From the NCBI RefSeq assembly GCF_008152325.1, contig NZ_CP042243.1, forward strand, positions 2,361,026 through 2,425,025: a stretch of DNA of 64,000 nucleotides, in the 5' to 3' direction. The stretch comes from Crassaminicella thermophila. Its GTDB lineage: Bacteria; Bacillota; Clostridia; Peptostreptococcales; Thermotaleaceae. Numbering within the stretch: position 1 is the stretch's first letter; the number at the start of each line of letters is the position of its first letter. Shown here piece after piece: positions 44,954-54,870 of this stretch. Below the pieces are notes generated by a model. That model was given only the letters and a program-made list of their open reading frames with translations, ran no database searches and was not told the DNA's origin. The position numbers were made by a program, and so were the translations under genes.

Positions 44954-46822
44954 TTAATTATTATTTATTGGCTTTTTTAAAAATCCAAGCATAAATGCTG
45001 TTATTAAAGATCCTATTAGAATCGCTGCTACATATAAACCTGGATTACCTTTAACAATTGGAATAACAAAGGCTCCTCCATGAGGTGCTGGAAGTCCTAT
45101 ATTAAAGATCATAGAAAGGGCACCTGCCACTGCCGATCCTACAATAATAGATGGAATTACCCTACCTGGGTCTGCTGCTGCAAAAGGGATAGCTCCCTCA
45201 GTAATAAATGATGCTCCCATAATATAACAAGTCTTTCCTGCTTCTCTTTCACCCTTTGTAAATTTATTTCTGAATAACGTTGTTGCAATAGCTATTCCAA
45301 GTGGTGGCACCATTCCACCTGCCATGACTGCAGCATGAGGTGCAAAATTTCCAGCGTCAATCATTGCTATACCAAAAGTAAACGCAGCTTTATTAATAGG
45401 TCCACCCATATCTACAGCCATCATACCACCTAACACTAATCCTAATAATACTTTATTAGCTGTTCCCATACCGTTTAACCAGCTTTGCAATCCTAAATTC
45501 AAACTTTTAACAGGATTTACAACAACAAGCAACATAATAGCTCCTGTAATAAATATTCCAAATAAAGGATATAATAATACCGGCTTAATTCCTTCTAATG
45601 ACTCTGGCAACTTAGTAAACGCTTTCTTTAAGAATAAAACAATATATCCTCCTAAGAAACCTGCAATCAGTCCTCCTAAAAATCCTGCTCCATTATTTGC
45701 TGCAATCAATCCGCCCACCATAGCTGGTGCAAAACCTGGTCTATCTGCTATACTCATACCAATAAATCCTGCAAGAATAGGTACCATTAAGAAAAATGCA
45801 CTTCCACCACCTATATCCATTAATAGCTTTGCAAAAGGATGAAAAGATGGATCATTTGGATCAAATGCTTTTATTCCGAAAAAGAAAGATATAGCAATTA
45901 ATATTCCTCCACCTACTACAAACGGAAGCATATTTGAAACCCCATTCATCAAATGCTTATAAAAACCACGTCTTTCCTTTTTGTCAAGGGTATCAGATAC
46001 TATATTTCCCTTATGATTATAAATCGTTGCATCCCCCTTTAGCCCTTTCATAATAAGTTCTTCAGCATTTTTGATTCCTTGTGATACTGGAACTTGAATA
46101 ACTTTTTTTCCTTCAAATCTTGCCATGTCTACTTGTTTATCTGCAGCAACAATAATAGCTGTAGCTTTTTTTATCTCTTCATCGGTTAATCTATTTTTAA
46201 CTCCTGTAGCACCATTTGTTTCTACTTTTATTTCTACACCCATTTCTTGTGCTTTATTTTTAAGAGCATCTGCAGCCATATAAGTATGTGCAATCCCTGT
46301 TGGACAAGCTGTTACTGCTAAAATTAATCCTTTAGTATTATTTATCTTCTTTTGATCCTCGGTTTTTAATTTTTCTTGTGCCTCTATAATATTTAATAAT
46401 TCTTCTTCACTCTTTACATTAGTAATTTTTTTCCTAAAATCTTCGTTCATAAGCATTACAGATAACCTAGATAATGTTTCTAAATGCTCATTATTTGCAT
46501 TCTCACTACCAGCAATCATGAAAAAAATATGTACTGGCTTTCCATCTAATGAATTATACTCTATACCCATTTTAGAATATCCAAAAGCTAAAGCTGGTAT
46601 CTTCACTGCGCTAGTCTTTGCATGAGGAATAGCAATCCCATCACCTACACCTGTTGAAGCATCCTCTTCCCTTTTTAGAATTGCTTTTTTGAATGCTTTT
46701 TTATCATTTAATCTTCCTGCTTTATCTAGTTTATTTACTAATTCATCGATTACTTCTTCTTTTGTCGTAGCTTTTAAATCAAGAATAATTGTATCTTTCT
46801 TTAAAATATCTGTTATTTTCAT
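44954..46822 (-). CDS. fruA: PTS fructose transporter EIIABC
   Basis: 622 residues. EIIA (1-150) with phospho-His in GDGIAIPHAKTSAVK; EIIB with Cys in VTACPTGIAHTYMAADALK (about 170-190); EIIC from about 290 to the end with eight or more helices and NKAAFTFGIAM. Imports fructose as fructose 1-phosphate, which FruK then uses. Confidence 0.95.
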   Translation of the reverse strand: MKITDILKKDTIILDLKATTKEEVIDELVNKLDKAGRLNDKKAFKKAILKREEDASTGVGDGIAIPHAKTSAVKIPALAFGYSKMGIEYNSLDGKPVHIFFMIAGSENANNEHLETLSRLSVMLMNEDFRKKITNVKSEEELLNIIEAQEKLKTEDQKKINNTKGLILAVTACPTGIAHTYMAADALKNKAQEMGVEIKVETNGATGVKNRLTDEEIKKATAIIVAADKQVDMARFEGKKVIQVPVSQGIKNAEELIMKGLKGDATIYNHKGNIVSDTLDKKERRGFYKHLMNGVSNMLPFVVGGGILIAISFFFGIKAFDPNDPSFHPFAKLLMDIGGGSAFFLMVPILAGFIGMSIADRPGFAPAMVGGLIAANNGAGFLGGLIAGFLGGYIVLFLKKAFTKLPESLEGIKPVLLYPLFGIFITGAIMLLVVVNPVKSLNLGLQSWLNGMGTANKVLLGLVLGGMMAVDMGGPINKAAFTFGIAMIDAGNFAPHAAVMAGGMVPPLGIAIATTLFRNKFTKGEREAGKTCYIMGASFITEGAIPFAAADPGRVIPSIIVGSAVAGALSMIFNIGLPAPHGGAFVIPIVKGNPGLYVAAILIGSLITAFMLGFLKKPINNN

Positions 46823-46838
46823 GTTTGTCCTCCTTTAT

Positions 46839-47750
46839 TTAAATTTTATTTATTTTTACTTGATCTAGTAATTTTTCAACATCTTCTCTTTTACATAAAT
46901 CAAGTGAAAAAGCTGTAGCACTGCCAGAAGCTATTCCCATTTTAAAAGCTTTCTCTATATCTAAGTTCTGTGAATAACTAGCAATAAATCCTGCAATTAA
47001 GGAGTCTCCTGCGCCCACAGAATTTTTTACAACTCCTTTTGGTACAGACCCATGATATACGCCATTTTTACATATAAGCAAAGCTCCCTCTCCTGCCATT
47101 GAAATGATTACATTTTGTGCTCCCATATCTCTAAGCTTTTTTGCATATAAAATAATTTCTTCTTGTGTATTCATTTCAACACCAAATATTTCTTCTAGTT
47201 CCTCTTTATTTGGTTTTATTAAAAAGGGATGATATTTTAAAGTAACTATCAATGATTCTCCTGTTGTATCTACAACTACTTTCACATCATTGCTTATACA
47301 TTTTTCTTGAATCTTTGAATAAATATCTCTCGATAAGCTTTTTTGAATATTTCCTGCAAGTACAAGATAGTCATTACTTGTTAATTTACTTATCTTTTCA
47401 AATAATACATTTATATTTTCTTCTGTAATATCAGGTCCAGCTCCATTGATCTCAGTTTCTTCATCAGCTTTAAGCTTTATATTGATTCTTGTATCTCCTT
47501 TTACAGTTATAAAATCCGTTTCAATCCCTTCAGCTTCTAAATATTTTTTAATATACGCCCCTGTAAACCCTCCTATAAAACCTAATGCTTTACTTTTTAT
47601 CCCCATATTTTTCAAAACCCTTGACACATTAATCCCTTTTCCTCCAGGATATTTATAATCTGTATTTACTCTATTTACTGTTCCTAATCGAAAATCTTCA
47701 ACTTTTACTACATAATCTATTGATGGATTTAATGTTACTGTATATATCAT
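46839..47750 (-). CDS. fruK: 1-phosphofructokinase
   Basis: 303 residues, PfkB family: VTLNPSIDYVV, YPGGKGINVSRVLKNMG and the anion-hole signature NSVGAGDSLIAGF near the C-terminus. Converts fructose 1-phosphate to fructose 1,6-bisphosphate. Start at 47750 coincides with the stop of fruR. Confidence 0.95.
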   Translation of the reverse strand: MIYTVTLNPSIDYVVKVEDFRLGTVNRVNTDYKYPGGKGINVSRVLKNMGIKSKALGFIGGFTGAYIKKYLEAEGIETDFITVKGDTRINIKLKADEETEINGAGPDITEENINVLFEKISKLTSNDYLVLAGNIQKSLSRDIYSKIQEKCISNDVKVVVDTTGESLIVTLKYHPFLIKPNKEELEEIFGVEMNTQEEIILYAKKLRDMGAQNVIISMAGEGALLICKNGVYHGSVPKGVVKNSVGAGDSLIAGFIASYSQNLDIEKAFKMGIASGSATAFSLDLCKREDVEKLLDQVKINKI

Positions 47751-48508
47751 TATTCTGTCACAACCTTTATTCTAGTCTTGTTCCTATATTTATCATAATC
47801 TTCAACCTCACAGTTTGTAATAATGACTGCTTTTTTTAAGTCAGCAACCTTTACAAAAGCTACTTCCCCAAATTTGCTTTCATCTGCTAGCACAAAAGCT
47901 TCTCTAGAAAGATTTATCGCTGTATCCTTAAGAATCGCCTCTTCTGAATCTGGAGTAGTAAATCCATAGTCTATATGTATGCCATTCATTCCCATAAAGC
48001 ATTTATCAAACCTAAATTTTTCAATATTTTTCAACGCATCTGTCCCTATAACAGCCTTTGTTCGTGATTTTACTTTCCCACCAACGATATAAGCATTGAT
48101 ATCCTTTTCCACTAACATATCAATATGCTTTAATCCATTTGTAACCACAATAATATCTTTTTTATTTAAAAACTGAATCATCTTAAATGTTGTAGTTCCA
48201 GCATCTAAATACACACAATCCCCATCTTCTATTAAAGATGCCGCATATTTAGCAATCATTGTTTTTTCTTGAACGTATTGATCTTGCTTCTCACCATAGC
48301 TAGGTTCATTAAATCTACCTTTTAGTAAAGTAGCTCCTCCATGTACTCTCTTTAGTGTATTTATACTTTCTAAAAAAGTAAGATCACGTCTTATAGTAGA
48401 TTCTGATGTATTTGTAGCTTCTACAAGTTCGTTAATTCTTACTGATCCTTTTTGTTTTAAAATTTCTAATATAATTTCATGTCTTCTTTCTGTAAGCAAA
48501 CTTATCAC
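47750..48508 (-). CDS. fruR: DeoR-family regulator of fructose operon
   Basis: 252 residues. N-terminal HTH RRHEIILEILKQKGSVRINE then LVEATNTSESTIRRDLTFLE, then the DeoR sugar-phosphate-binding domain (YLDAGTTTFKMIQFL). Start is GTG 48508 with AAGGGG 7 bases before. First gene of the fruR-fruK-fruA-ptsH operon; likely an autogenous repressor released by fructose 1-phosphate. Confidence 0.93.
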   Translation of the reverse strand: MISLLTERRHEIILEILKQKGSVRINELVEATNTSESTIRRDLTFLESINTLKRVHGGATLLKGRFNEPSYGEKQDQYVQEKTMIAKYAASLIEDGDCVYLDAGTTTFKMIQFLNKKDIIVVTNGLKHIDMLVEKDINAYIVGGKVKSRTKAVIGTDALKNIEKFRFDKCFMGMNGIHIDYGFTTPDSEEAILKDTAINLSREAFVLADESKFGEVAFVKVADLKKAVIITNCEVEDYDKYRNKTRIKVVTE

Positions 48509-48530
48509 CTCTTAACCCCTTCATATGCTC

Positions 48531-48575
48531 ATTATAAGTCAAAACCACTCAAAAATCAATCATTTTCTTTCAAAA
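48531..48575 (-). promoter_or_regulatory. fru operon promoter with three TTTTGA repeats
   Basis: Minus-strand TTGATT (48559-48554), 17 bases, TATAAT (48536-48531). TTTTGA occurs at 48575-48570, 48554-48549 and 48544-48539, that is 21 and 10 bases apart on one face of the helix, as expected for a DeoR-type operator. Confidence 0.65.
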
Positions 48576-48806
48576 CTTTTCACAAATACACTTTATTCAC
48601 TCATGATCATTCAAATACAATCACGTTATGTAATTTTTATCATAAAAAACGTCGTCTATCACACGCTTTTTTTAACTACATAATACTTTTCTCCTCCATT
48701 GATGTCCGTTTTTAGCAAGCTATATACCCTAATGCAATTATAATCTTAATCCATTCCAGAGCGTTATTTTTCAATTCATTAATAAATATAACTTTGTCAA
48801 CAAGCT
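48576..48806. other. Intergenic, nothing recognised
   Basis: AT-rich stretch between the fru promoter and the ABC locus. No ORF with ribosome binding site and no clear RNA structure seen. Confidence 0.5.
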
Positions 48807-48844
48807 AAAACCAGCTTCTATATGAATATATAGAAGCTGGTTTT
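48807..48844 (-). terminator. Terminator of ABC export operon
   Basis: AAAACCAGCTTCTATAT and complement, 4-base loop, just after the permease stop. Confidence 0.85.
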
Positions 48845-48871
48845 GGTTGTTAACAACCTATCAAAATTTTG

Positions 48872-50202
48872 TTATTCAGTTTTTATTGCATCTAATGCAC
48901 TTAGATTCATTGCTCGTCTTGCTGGCAAATATCCTGAAATAACACCAATAATTGTTGCAAACAACACTCCACCTGTCGCCAAGCTTATTGTAATAACAGA
49001 AATTCCAGTATCACTATCCATAGGTCCCATAAACCCTCCAGCTAATTTGTTAAGTCCAAAGGATACTGCATAACTTATTATAATCCCTAATATCCCTCCA
49101 ACAAAACCAATCATAGCAGCTTCAAATAAAAATAATTTTTTAATATCCGTAAGATTTGCTCCAAGCACCTTCATAACTCCTATTTCTCTTGTTCTTTCAT
49201 ATATACTCATAATCATTGTATTTGTAATACCAATAGCTGCAACAAGTAAACTTACAGCCCCAATACCTCCTAATATTGCCTGTACCTTCTTTGTCTGTTC
49301 TTTCATAGACTTTAACATATCTGTTAAGCTACGAGCTTGAAATCCCATATCTTTTATCTTCTTTTGAATCTCCTCTACCATTTGGATATCTTCTACCTTT
49401 ACCTTTATTTCTTCATATTTATTTCTATTATTTGAGGATCTTCTTCTTTCATGCCTTGCATCTTTATCTTCTTTAATCAGTTTTTCAAGAGAAGTTATAT
49501 TCATATAAGCATACCAATCTCTTTCTCCTCCGCTTTCTGCTAAAATACCTACTCCTTTTGCTTTATGAGGCTTTGGAGGCTTATAATCATCCCTTCTTTG
49601 ATTCCTTTTTTTCTCTCCATAATCCATATCTGATGTTATAATTAATTTATTACTCACCAAATTTACCTTTGGCTCATCTGAATAATCATATTGATTTCTT
49701 GATCTTGGATTATAAAACTGATAAGCTACTTCTTTTCCAAAAACCAATACTTCTTTTTATCCGATGGCAAAAGAAGTCTTCCCTTTTCTACTTTAAATCC
49801 AAAGGCTTCCATCAATTCAGGTTTTATTCCTACTACATCTACATATCCTAGCATTTTTCCTGCTGCAATTTTCAGTTGCATTCTTTTTATAGGCATTACA
49901 GCCTTTACTCCTGGAATTTTTTCAAATTCTGCAACACTTTTATCATCAAGTTTTACTTCTTTTTTTGAGTTTCTTGAATTCTGATCAAAATGATGTCCTG
50001 AAGCCCTTACCTCAATTACACTTAAATCTCCCATACTCTCAATCCACTCTTTGTTGCTTTTATCCATTGCAATTCCAATTGACATCATAATTACTATGGA
50101 ACAGGTTCCAATAATTACACCTAAGATAGTCAAAAAAGTCCTTGTCTTTTTTTTCCACAGATTTCGAAAGCCCATTTTAAATAAATCAAAATTATTCATC
50201 AA
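48872..50202 (-). pseudogene. MacB-like ABC transporter permease, frameshifted
   Basis: The N-terminal 158 codons (50202-49726) begin NFDLFKMGFRNLWKKKTRTF, the MacB_PCD opening with one helix and a periplasmic domain, and stop after PSDKKKYWFLEKK. The frame -1 to it (from about 49757 to 48872) continues VLVFGKEVAYQFYNP and carries the three C-terminal FtsX helices (LLVAAIGITNTMIMSIYERTREIGVMKVLGA). Adding one A to the A5 run (T5 at 49754-49758) joins them as DKKEVLVFGKEV, giving about 443 residues. Mutation, sequencing error, or -1 slippage (T AAA AAG) are all possible. Confidence 0.85.
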
Positions 50203-52186
50203 TAGTCACTTCCTCGGCTTTCTTTTTTTTCTTTCTATAAATAAATATTGCAATACCTAATGCTAAAAGTCCACCTCCTGCAATCCAAATCCATCTTTTA
50301 GAAGTTTTTGGCTTTTGCATTTCCATTCCTTCTGGAGGCATTGGTGGTTCTTCTATTTTTTGTGCATTTATTTCAAAATCCTTTACTATTTCATGAGGAT
50401 TTCCTACAGCATCTTCAAATTTGAATACAATTTTGCCGTTAAATTTTCCTTCTTTTTTAGGTATTATTGTAACATCATAATAATCATCTTTTCCTGCTTC
50501 CATATTTCCTATATAGACACTTCCATCTTTTATCTCAAAATCGCCTTCTGTATGAATCATCATATTTCTTAAAATACCTCTTCCTAAGTTGTAATAATCA
50601 ATAGATAACGCACAAGGTTCTCCTGCAAATATATCAGATGGAATCTTTACATCAGACGTTTCAAACCTAACTTCCTGAATTACATAAATTCCTATTGTCT
50701 CCTTTGCAGAATACTGTTTTCCTGTATTGTCTTCATATTCAATATCTACTACTACATTATATACTTTCTGTTCTGCATCTACTTTTGCTTTTAGCTTAAC
50801 ATTCCTTTTTTTGCGAGCATTTGGCCCTATTTCATTAATAAAGAAAGAGTTACTACTTCCTACCGGTGCAAAAGTATCTCCTTCTGAGGTTAAACTTACC
50901 TTTATGTTTCTTACAGCAGTATTTTTATTCGTATTAAGAAAGGACATAGTAAGTGGAAAAACTTCTCCAGTCTTTATATACTCTTTTCCATAATTATAAT
51001 CATCTATAATTATTTTAGGAGTCAATTTTGAATTATCTCCCTTAAGATATACACCTACATACTGGCTAATAGAATGATTTTCTTCTGATCCATTTAATCC
51101 ATATGTTATATCGATTTTAATAGGATAATTTTTTGATTCAATTCCATCCTTAGCAAAAAATACAAATTCTAAATAAACTGACTTTCCTGAAGCTAAACTT
51201 TTTATATTTTTTATTGAAGGAGACTTTGGTAAAATTTCACTTCCTCCATCTACACTTACTTTTAAGTTTTTTGCATCTTTTTCTGATAAGTTTTTCAAAT
51301 CAAAAGCAATCGTAAAGTCTTCACTTGTATTTACGCCTTCTTTAGGATAAGTTAAATTTTCAAATCCAAAATCTAGTTCTTGCTCACTAACACCTTCTAC
51401 AGGAACATAAATTTTAGTTTTTTGCTCATATTCATGATTATATTCGTCTTTATATTTCATAGAAAGCTCTAATTCATATGTCCCACTTTTCAAATTTTCA
51501 TCTGCATAAAGCTTTATTGGAACAACTTGAAAATGCTTTGCTTTTACTTCTTTTATTTTAGGTATTTCCATATAACCATCCATTCGAATACCATCAGCCT
51601 TAAGACCCTCTAAGCTTATCTTCAAATCTTTTACCAAAGATTCTCCTTCATTTCGAATATCTAATTTCATTGTAGTACTCTGCCCACTTAACAAGCTATC
51701 TCCTTCAAATTTTACATCCATTAATTTTAAAGAAGGCTTTTTACGATTATTCTCTATTTTTACATAAACAGTCTGTGATATCTGACCGCCTCCACCCATT
51801 TCTGTACTATACACAATATCTACCTTTATCGGATAAATTTTTGCCTCTGCATCTAAAGCTACCTTTAAATAAAATACAGCATCTTCATCACTATGTGCAT
51901 TTATAGATGAAATTCTCCTTGTAGTAGCCATTTTATCAATGACAAAAGGAAATTTTTCTAAATCACTTGTATCTAAAGAAACAATAACATCATTTGCATT
52001 ATCAGCTCCAATATTTTCAATAGGAATTGCAAATCTTACTTCCTCCCCTGGCTCAAATACAGGTACATCTGCATTTCTTCCAATAATCAGATTTACGCCA
52101 CTTGCATATGAAATAGTACTATGTATATTACAAATACTTAAAATCATCATCCCTATAACAAAAAAACTAAGTATCTTTCGCTTCAT
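50192..52186 (-). CDS. Exported CARDB/COG1361-like repeat protein with C-terminal anchor
   Basis: 664 residues. Signal peptide (1-28) and then about six Ig-like repeats with the NEW3/CARDB pattern (VRFAIPIENIGADNANDVIVSLD; SLKLMDVKFEGDSLLSGQSTTMKLDIRNEGES; and others), ending with a helix WIWIAGGGLLALGIAIFIY and KKKKK stop-transfer. Such proteins are found between an ABC ATPase and MacB-type permease in Clostridia and probably act as the extracellular partner. Stop overlaps the permease start. Confidence 0.85.
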   Translation of the reverse strand: MKRKILSFFVIGMMILSICNIHSTISYASGVNLIIGRNADVPVFEPGEEVRFAIPIENIGADNANDVIVSLDTSDLEKFPFVIDKMATTRRISSINAHSDEDAVFYLKVALDAEAKIYPIKVDIVYSTEMGGGGQISQTVYVKIENNRKKPSLKLMDVKFEGDSLLSGQSTTMKLDIRNEGESLVKDLKISLEGLKADGIRMDGYMEIPKIKEVKAKHFQVVPIKLYADENLKSGTYELELSMKYKDEYNHEYEQKTKIYVPVEGVSEQELDFGFENLTYPKEGVNTSEDFTIAFDLKNLSEKDAKNLKVSVDGGSEILPKSPSIKNIKSLASGKSVYLEFVFFAKDGIESKNYPIKIDITYGLNGSEENHSISQYVGVYLKGDNSKLTPKIIIDDYNYGKEYIKTGEVFPLTMSFLNTNKNTAVRNIKVSLTSEGDTFAPVGSSNSFFINEIGPNARKKRNVKLKAKVDAEQKVYNVVVDIEYEDNTGKQYSAKETIGIYVIQEVRFETSDVKIPSDIFAGEPCALSIDYYNLGRGILRNMMIHTEGDFEIKDGSVYIGNMEAGKDDYYDVTIIPKKEGKFNGKIVFKFEDAVGNPHEIVKDFEINAQKIEEPPMPPEGMEMQKPKTSKRWIWIAGGGLLALGIAIFIYRKKKKKAEEVTIDE

Positions 52187-52206
52187 TTTTTTCCCCCTGT
52201 TTCTTA

Positions 52207-52893
52207 CTATTTTTCTTCAATTTTTTCAATGTTTCCATCTAAAATGTAAACAATTTTATCTGCATATTCAGCAATGCTTTTATCATGGGTTACAATTACT
52301 AATGTCTGCTGATTCTCTTTTGCTATCTTTAGCATTAATTGCATTACCTCATGAGTCGTTTTTGAATCCAAATTTCCTGTTGGCTCATCAGCAAAAATAA
52401 TAGGTGGTTTACTAACAAAAGCTCTTGCTATTCCTACTCTTTGCTGCTGTCCTCCACTCATCTGTGTTGGCTTATGGCATATATATTTTTTTAAACCAAC
52501 AGCTTCTAGCATATCCATAGAAATTTGTTCTCTCACCTTTTTTTTAATTCCTCTAAAAGTTAATGGTAAGCTAACATTCTCAAGAGCAGTAAGTGATGGC
52601 AAAAGATTATATGACTGAAAAATAAATCCGATATGCTCTTGTCGAAACTTAGCAAGCTTTTTCTCATTCATTTTTTCAACATTTTTACCATTTATTTTTA
52701 TTGTTCCTCGTGTTGGTTTTTCAAGTCCTGCCATTAGGTTTAAAAGGGTAGATTTTCCTGAACCTGAAGTCCCTAAAAAACAACATATTTCTCCTGCTTT
52801 TATTTCCAGGGAAACATCATTTAATGCTATTACCTTTTCATCTCCTACTTTATATACCTTTCTAATATTTTTTATTTCGACTGCATTTTTAAT
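52207..52893 (-). CDS. ABC transporter ATPase (MacB/LolD-like), non-AUG start
   Basis: 228 residues. Walker A LGTSGSGKSTLLNLMAGL, signature QMSGGQQQRVGIARA, Walker B PPIIFADEPTGNLDS, H-loop VTHDKSIAEYAD. The first in-frame ATG (52734) lies after the Walker A motif. The family reading upstream is NAVEIKNIRKVYKVGDEKVIAL, and only ATT at 52893 (six bases after GGGGGG) can serve as start. An ATG is present just after, but in another frame; one missing G would make ATG GCA GTC. So either AUU start or an indel. Confidence 0.87.
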   Translation of the reverse strand: MKNAVEIKNIRKVYKVGDEKVIALNDVSLEIKAGEICCFLGTSGSGKSTLLNLMAGLEKPTRGTIKINGKNVEKMNEKKLAKFRQEHIGFIFQSYNLLPSLTALENVSLPLTFRGIKKKVREQISMDMLEAVGLKKYICHKPTQMSGGQQQRVGIARAFVSKPPIIFADEPTGNLDSKTTHEVMQLMLKIAKENQQTLVIVTHDKSIAEYADKIVYILDGNIEKIEEK

Positions 52894-52995
52894 ATATATC
52901 CCCCCTGAAACGTTTTTTATTTCTTTTTTAAATAACAGTATATAACAAATTTACTCAAAAATAGTTACAAAAATATTACAAACATAGACTTTTAT

Positions 52996-53028
52996 AATAA
53001 GTGTACTATTAGTGTTAGTACACTTATT
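52996..53028. promoter_or_regulatory. YtrA-like operator dyad upstream of ABC locus
   Basis: AATAAGTGTACT (52996-53007) and AGTACACTTATT (53017-53028), a perfect 12-bp inverted repeat with a 9-base spacer. The AGTGTA-N13-TACACT core resembles operators of GntR/YtrA-type repressors of ABC exporters. No such gene is in the window. Confidence 0.5.
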
Positions 53029-53053
53029 ATATTATTTGATTTTATATTTGTCA

Positions 53054-53082
53054 ATAAAAAATAGAAGCTAATCATAGCTTCC
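53054..53082 (-). terminator. Terminator after ybjQ-like gene
   Basis: GGAAGCTATGATTAGCTTC on the minus strand then TATTTTTTATT. Confidence 0.8.
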
Positions 53083-53086
53083 ATCA

Positions 53087-53398
53087 TTATACAAATTTAA
53101 CAGCTGTTCCATAAACAATCACTTCTGCTGCTCCCTGCATAATTGCACTAGTAGCATATCTTATATTAACTATCCCATCTGCTCCTAATTCTTCTGCTTC
53201 TTCAACCATTCGTTTTGTAGCAATCGCTCTAGCCTCATCCATCATTTCTCTATAAGCCTCTATTTCTCCACCTACCAATGTTTTTAATCCACTCAAAATG
53301 TCTTTTCCCACATGCTTCGCTCTTACTGTTGAACCTTTTACAATAGAAATTGTCTCTAATTTTTTTCCGCTAATATAATCAGTATTTACTAAAATCAT
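53087..53398 (-). CDS. YbjQ/UPF0145-family protein
   Basis: 103 residues: LETISIVKGSTVRAKHVGKDI, YREMMDEARAIATKRMVEEAEELGADGIVNIRY and the glycine-rich end. YbjQ proteins form pentamers and are called heavy-metal-binding-like, with no proven reaction. Overlaps the 53379 gene by 20 bases. Confidence 0.93.
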   Translation of the reverse strand: MILVNTDYISGKKLETISIVKGSTVRAKHVGKDILSGLKTLVGGEIEAYREMMDEARAIATKRMVEEAEELGADGIVNIRYATSAIMQGAAEVIVYGTAVKFV

Positions 53399-53615
53399 CT
53401 TTTTCCTCCTCCTTAATTTCTTTTATTCTTTTATACATATTATATATTAACGCCAATATAAATCCTGTAAAAATAATAAACACAACACCTATTATTAAAA
53501 TAGATCCATTAGTATTAATCATTGTAAAAAGAATATCGAAAGCATAAAGCGTGAAAATTATACAAAAAATAATCGTTATGCCAATGGTTATTAATATATT
53601 TTTCATCAAAGTCAC
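53379..53615 (-). CDS. Small two-helix membrane protein
   Basis: 78 residues, two helices (about 5-25 and 35-57) and a charged cytoplasmic tail KRIKEIKEEEKDDF. It precedes and overlaps the ybjQ-like gene, so they form a pair. Not recognised. Confidence 0.65.
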   Translation of the reverse strand: MTLMKNILITIGITIIFCIIFTLYAFDILFTMINTNGSILIIGVVFIIFTGFILALIYNMYKRIKEIKEEEKDDFSKY

Positions 53616-53681
53616 CCTTTATAAAATATGGATTCTATCTTATTATATGCATTACAATCCCCTTAATTACAACTTTTAGTT

Positions 53682-54776
53682 TTATTTTATCTCAAAATCC
53701 TCTAACGGATTTTTTTCATTTTTCCAATCATATTCAAAGAAAGCATCAACAACCTCTTTCTTTACACCTTCTAATGAAGAAGGATTCCATTTAGGATTTC
53801 TGTCCTTATCTACTAATACTGAACGAACACCTTCAAAGAAATCATGACATTTCATAAAATTCATACTCATATTTAATTCCATTTTAAAACAATCTATAAG
53901 TGATTTTTCTTTTCCTTCTATAAGCTGTTTAAGGGTAACTTTTAATGAAGTAGGAGATTTTGTACGTATTAGTTTTGCCGTATCAGCTGCCCAAGAATCT
54001 CCTTCTTTTCCAGCTTCCTCCAAAGAACTTACTATCTCTTCCATGGTATTGTATGCAAAATGCTTATTAATTTTTTCTTCTATTGAAGCTATCGGTGCAT
54101 CTGGTAAAGATTTTTCACAATACTCATCAAAAAGATTACTTAGCTCTCTTGCTGCTGATTCACTAGTCCATACTCTTTCATAAATAGCATTTTTTACATC
54201 TTGCCATTTATCACTCTCCATATAGTAATCAGCTGCACCTATATATATAACATCTGCTGGATTTATTGTCCTAGATGTAAGAGCAAGATATCTTCCTACA
54301 TACCCAGGCATTCTTGATAGGAAATAACTTCCCCCAACATCTGGATAAAGTCCGATATTCATCTCTGGCATAGCCCATTTTGTTTTTTCTGTAACAATTC
54401 TATGGGTACCAGGAATAGCAATTCCAACACCTCCACCCATAACGATACCATGCATCAATACTAAAATAGGCTTATTATAAAGGTGCATTATGATATTCAT
54501 ACAGTACTCTGTAAAGAAAAAATCAAAAGCAAGTTCTTCTACATTTGATTCTCTATGGTCATAAAGGGCACGTACATCTCCACCCGCACACAAAGCTTTG
54601 TCCCCTTCACCTATTAAGCAAATAAACGCTACTTTTTCATCATCTTTCCATTCCTTCAATTGATTATAAATTGCATGAATCATCTCTACTGAAAGAGCAT
54701 TCAAAGCCTTTGGTCTATTTAGCTTTATCCAACCTACTCCATTTTTCACCTCAAATAAAACATTTGACTGCTTCAT
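53682..54776 (-). CDS. Enoyl-CoA hydratase/isomerase family, 3-hydroxyisobutyryl-CoA hydrolase-like
   Basis: 364 residues, longer than the 260 of a plain crotonase. Crotonase fold: LNRPKALNALSVEMIHAIYNQL, GDKALCAGGDVRALY (oxyanion hole GGDV), GIVMGGGVGIAIPGTHRIVTE, and MPEMNIGLYPDVGGSYFLSRMPG with the catalytic Glu/Asp of HIBYL-CoA hydrolases (GLYPDVGGSYF is typical). The last 100 residues form the extra C-terminal domain. It may cleave 3-hydroxyisobutyryl-CoA from valine or a related thioester. Single gene. Confidence 0.9.
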   Translation of the reverse strand: MKQSNVLFEVKNGVGWIKLNRPKALNALSVEMIHAIYNQLKEWKDDEKVAFICLIGEGDKALCAGGDVRALYDHRESNVEELAFDFFFTEYCMNIIMHLYNKPILVLMHGIVMGGGVGIAIPGTHRIVTEKTKWAMPEMNIGLYPDVGGSYFLSRMPGYVGRYLALTSRTINPADVIYIGAADYYMESDKWQDVKNAIYERVWTSESAARELSNLFDEYCEKSLPDAPIASIEEKINKHFAYNTMEEIVSSLEEAGKEGDSWAADTAKLIRTKSPTSLKVTLKQLIEGKEKSLIDCFKMELNMSMNFMKCHDFFEGVRSVLVDKDRNPKWNPSSLEGVKKEVVDAFFEYDWKNEKNPLEDFEIK

Positions 54777-54870
54777 TATTTCCCCTCCATATTTTGTATT
54801 TTAATACTGAATGTTTTTTTTACATTTCATTTTGAATTTATCTAACAATTGCAAACGTTTGGGATAATAT

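Noticed and set aside
54849-54862. cre-like site TTGCAAACGTTTGG near the enoyl-CoA hydratase gene
   Set aside because: It misses a required base of the CcpA consensus and no clear promoter is placed around it.
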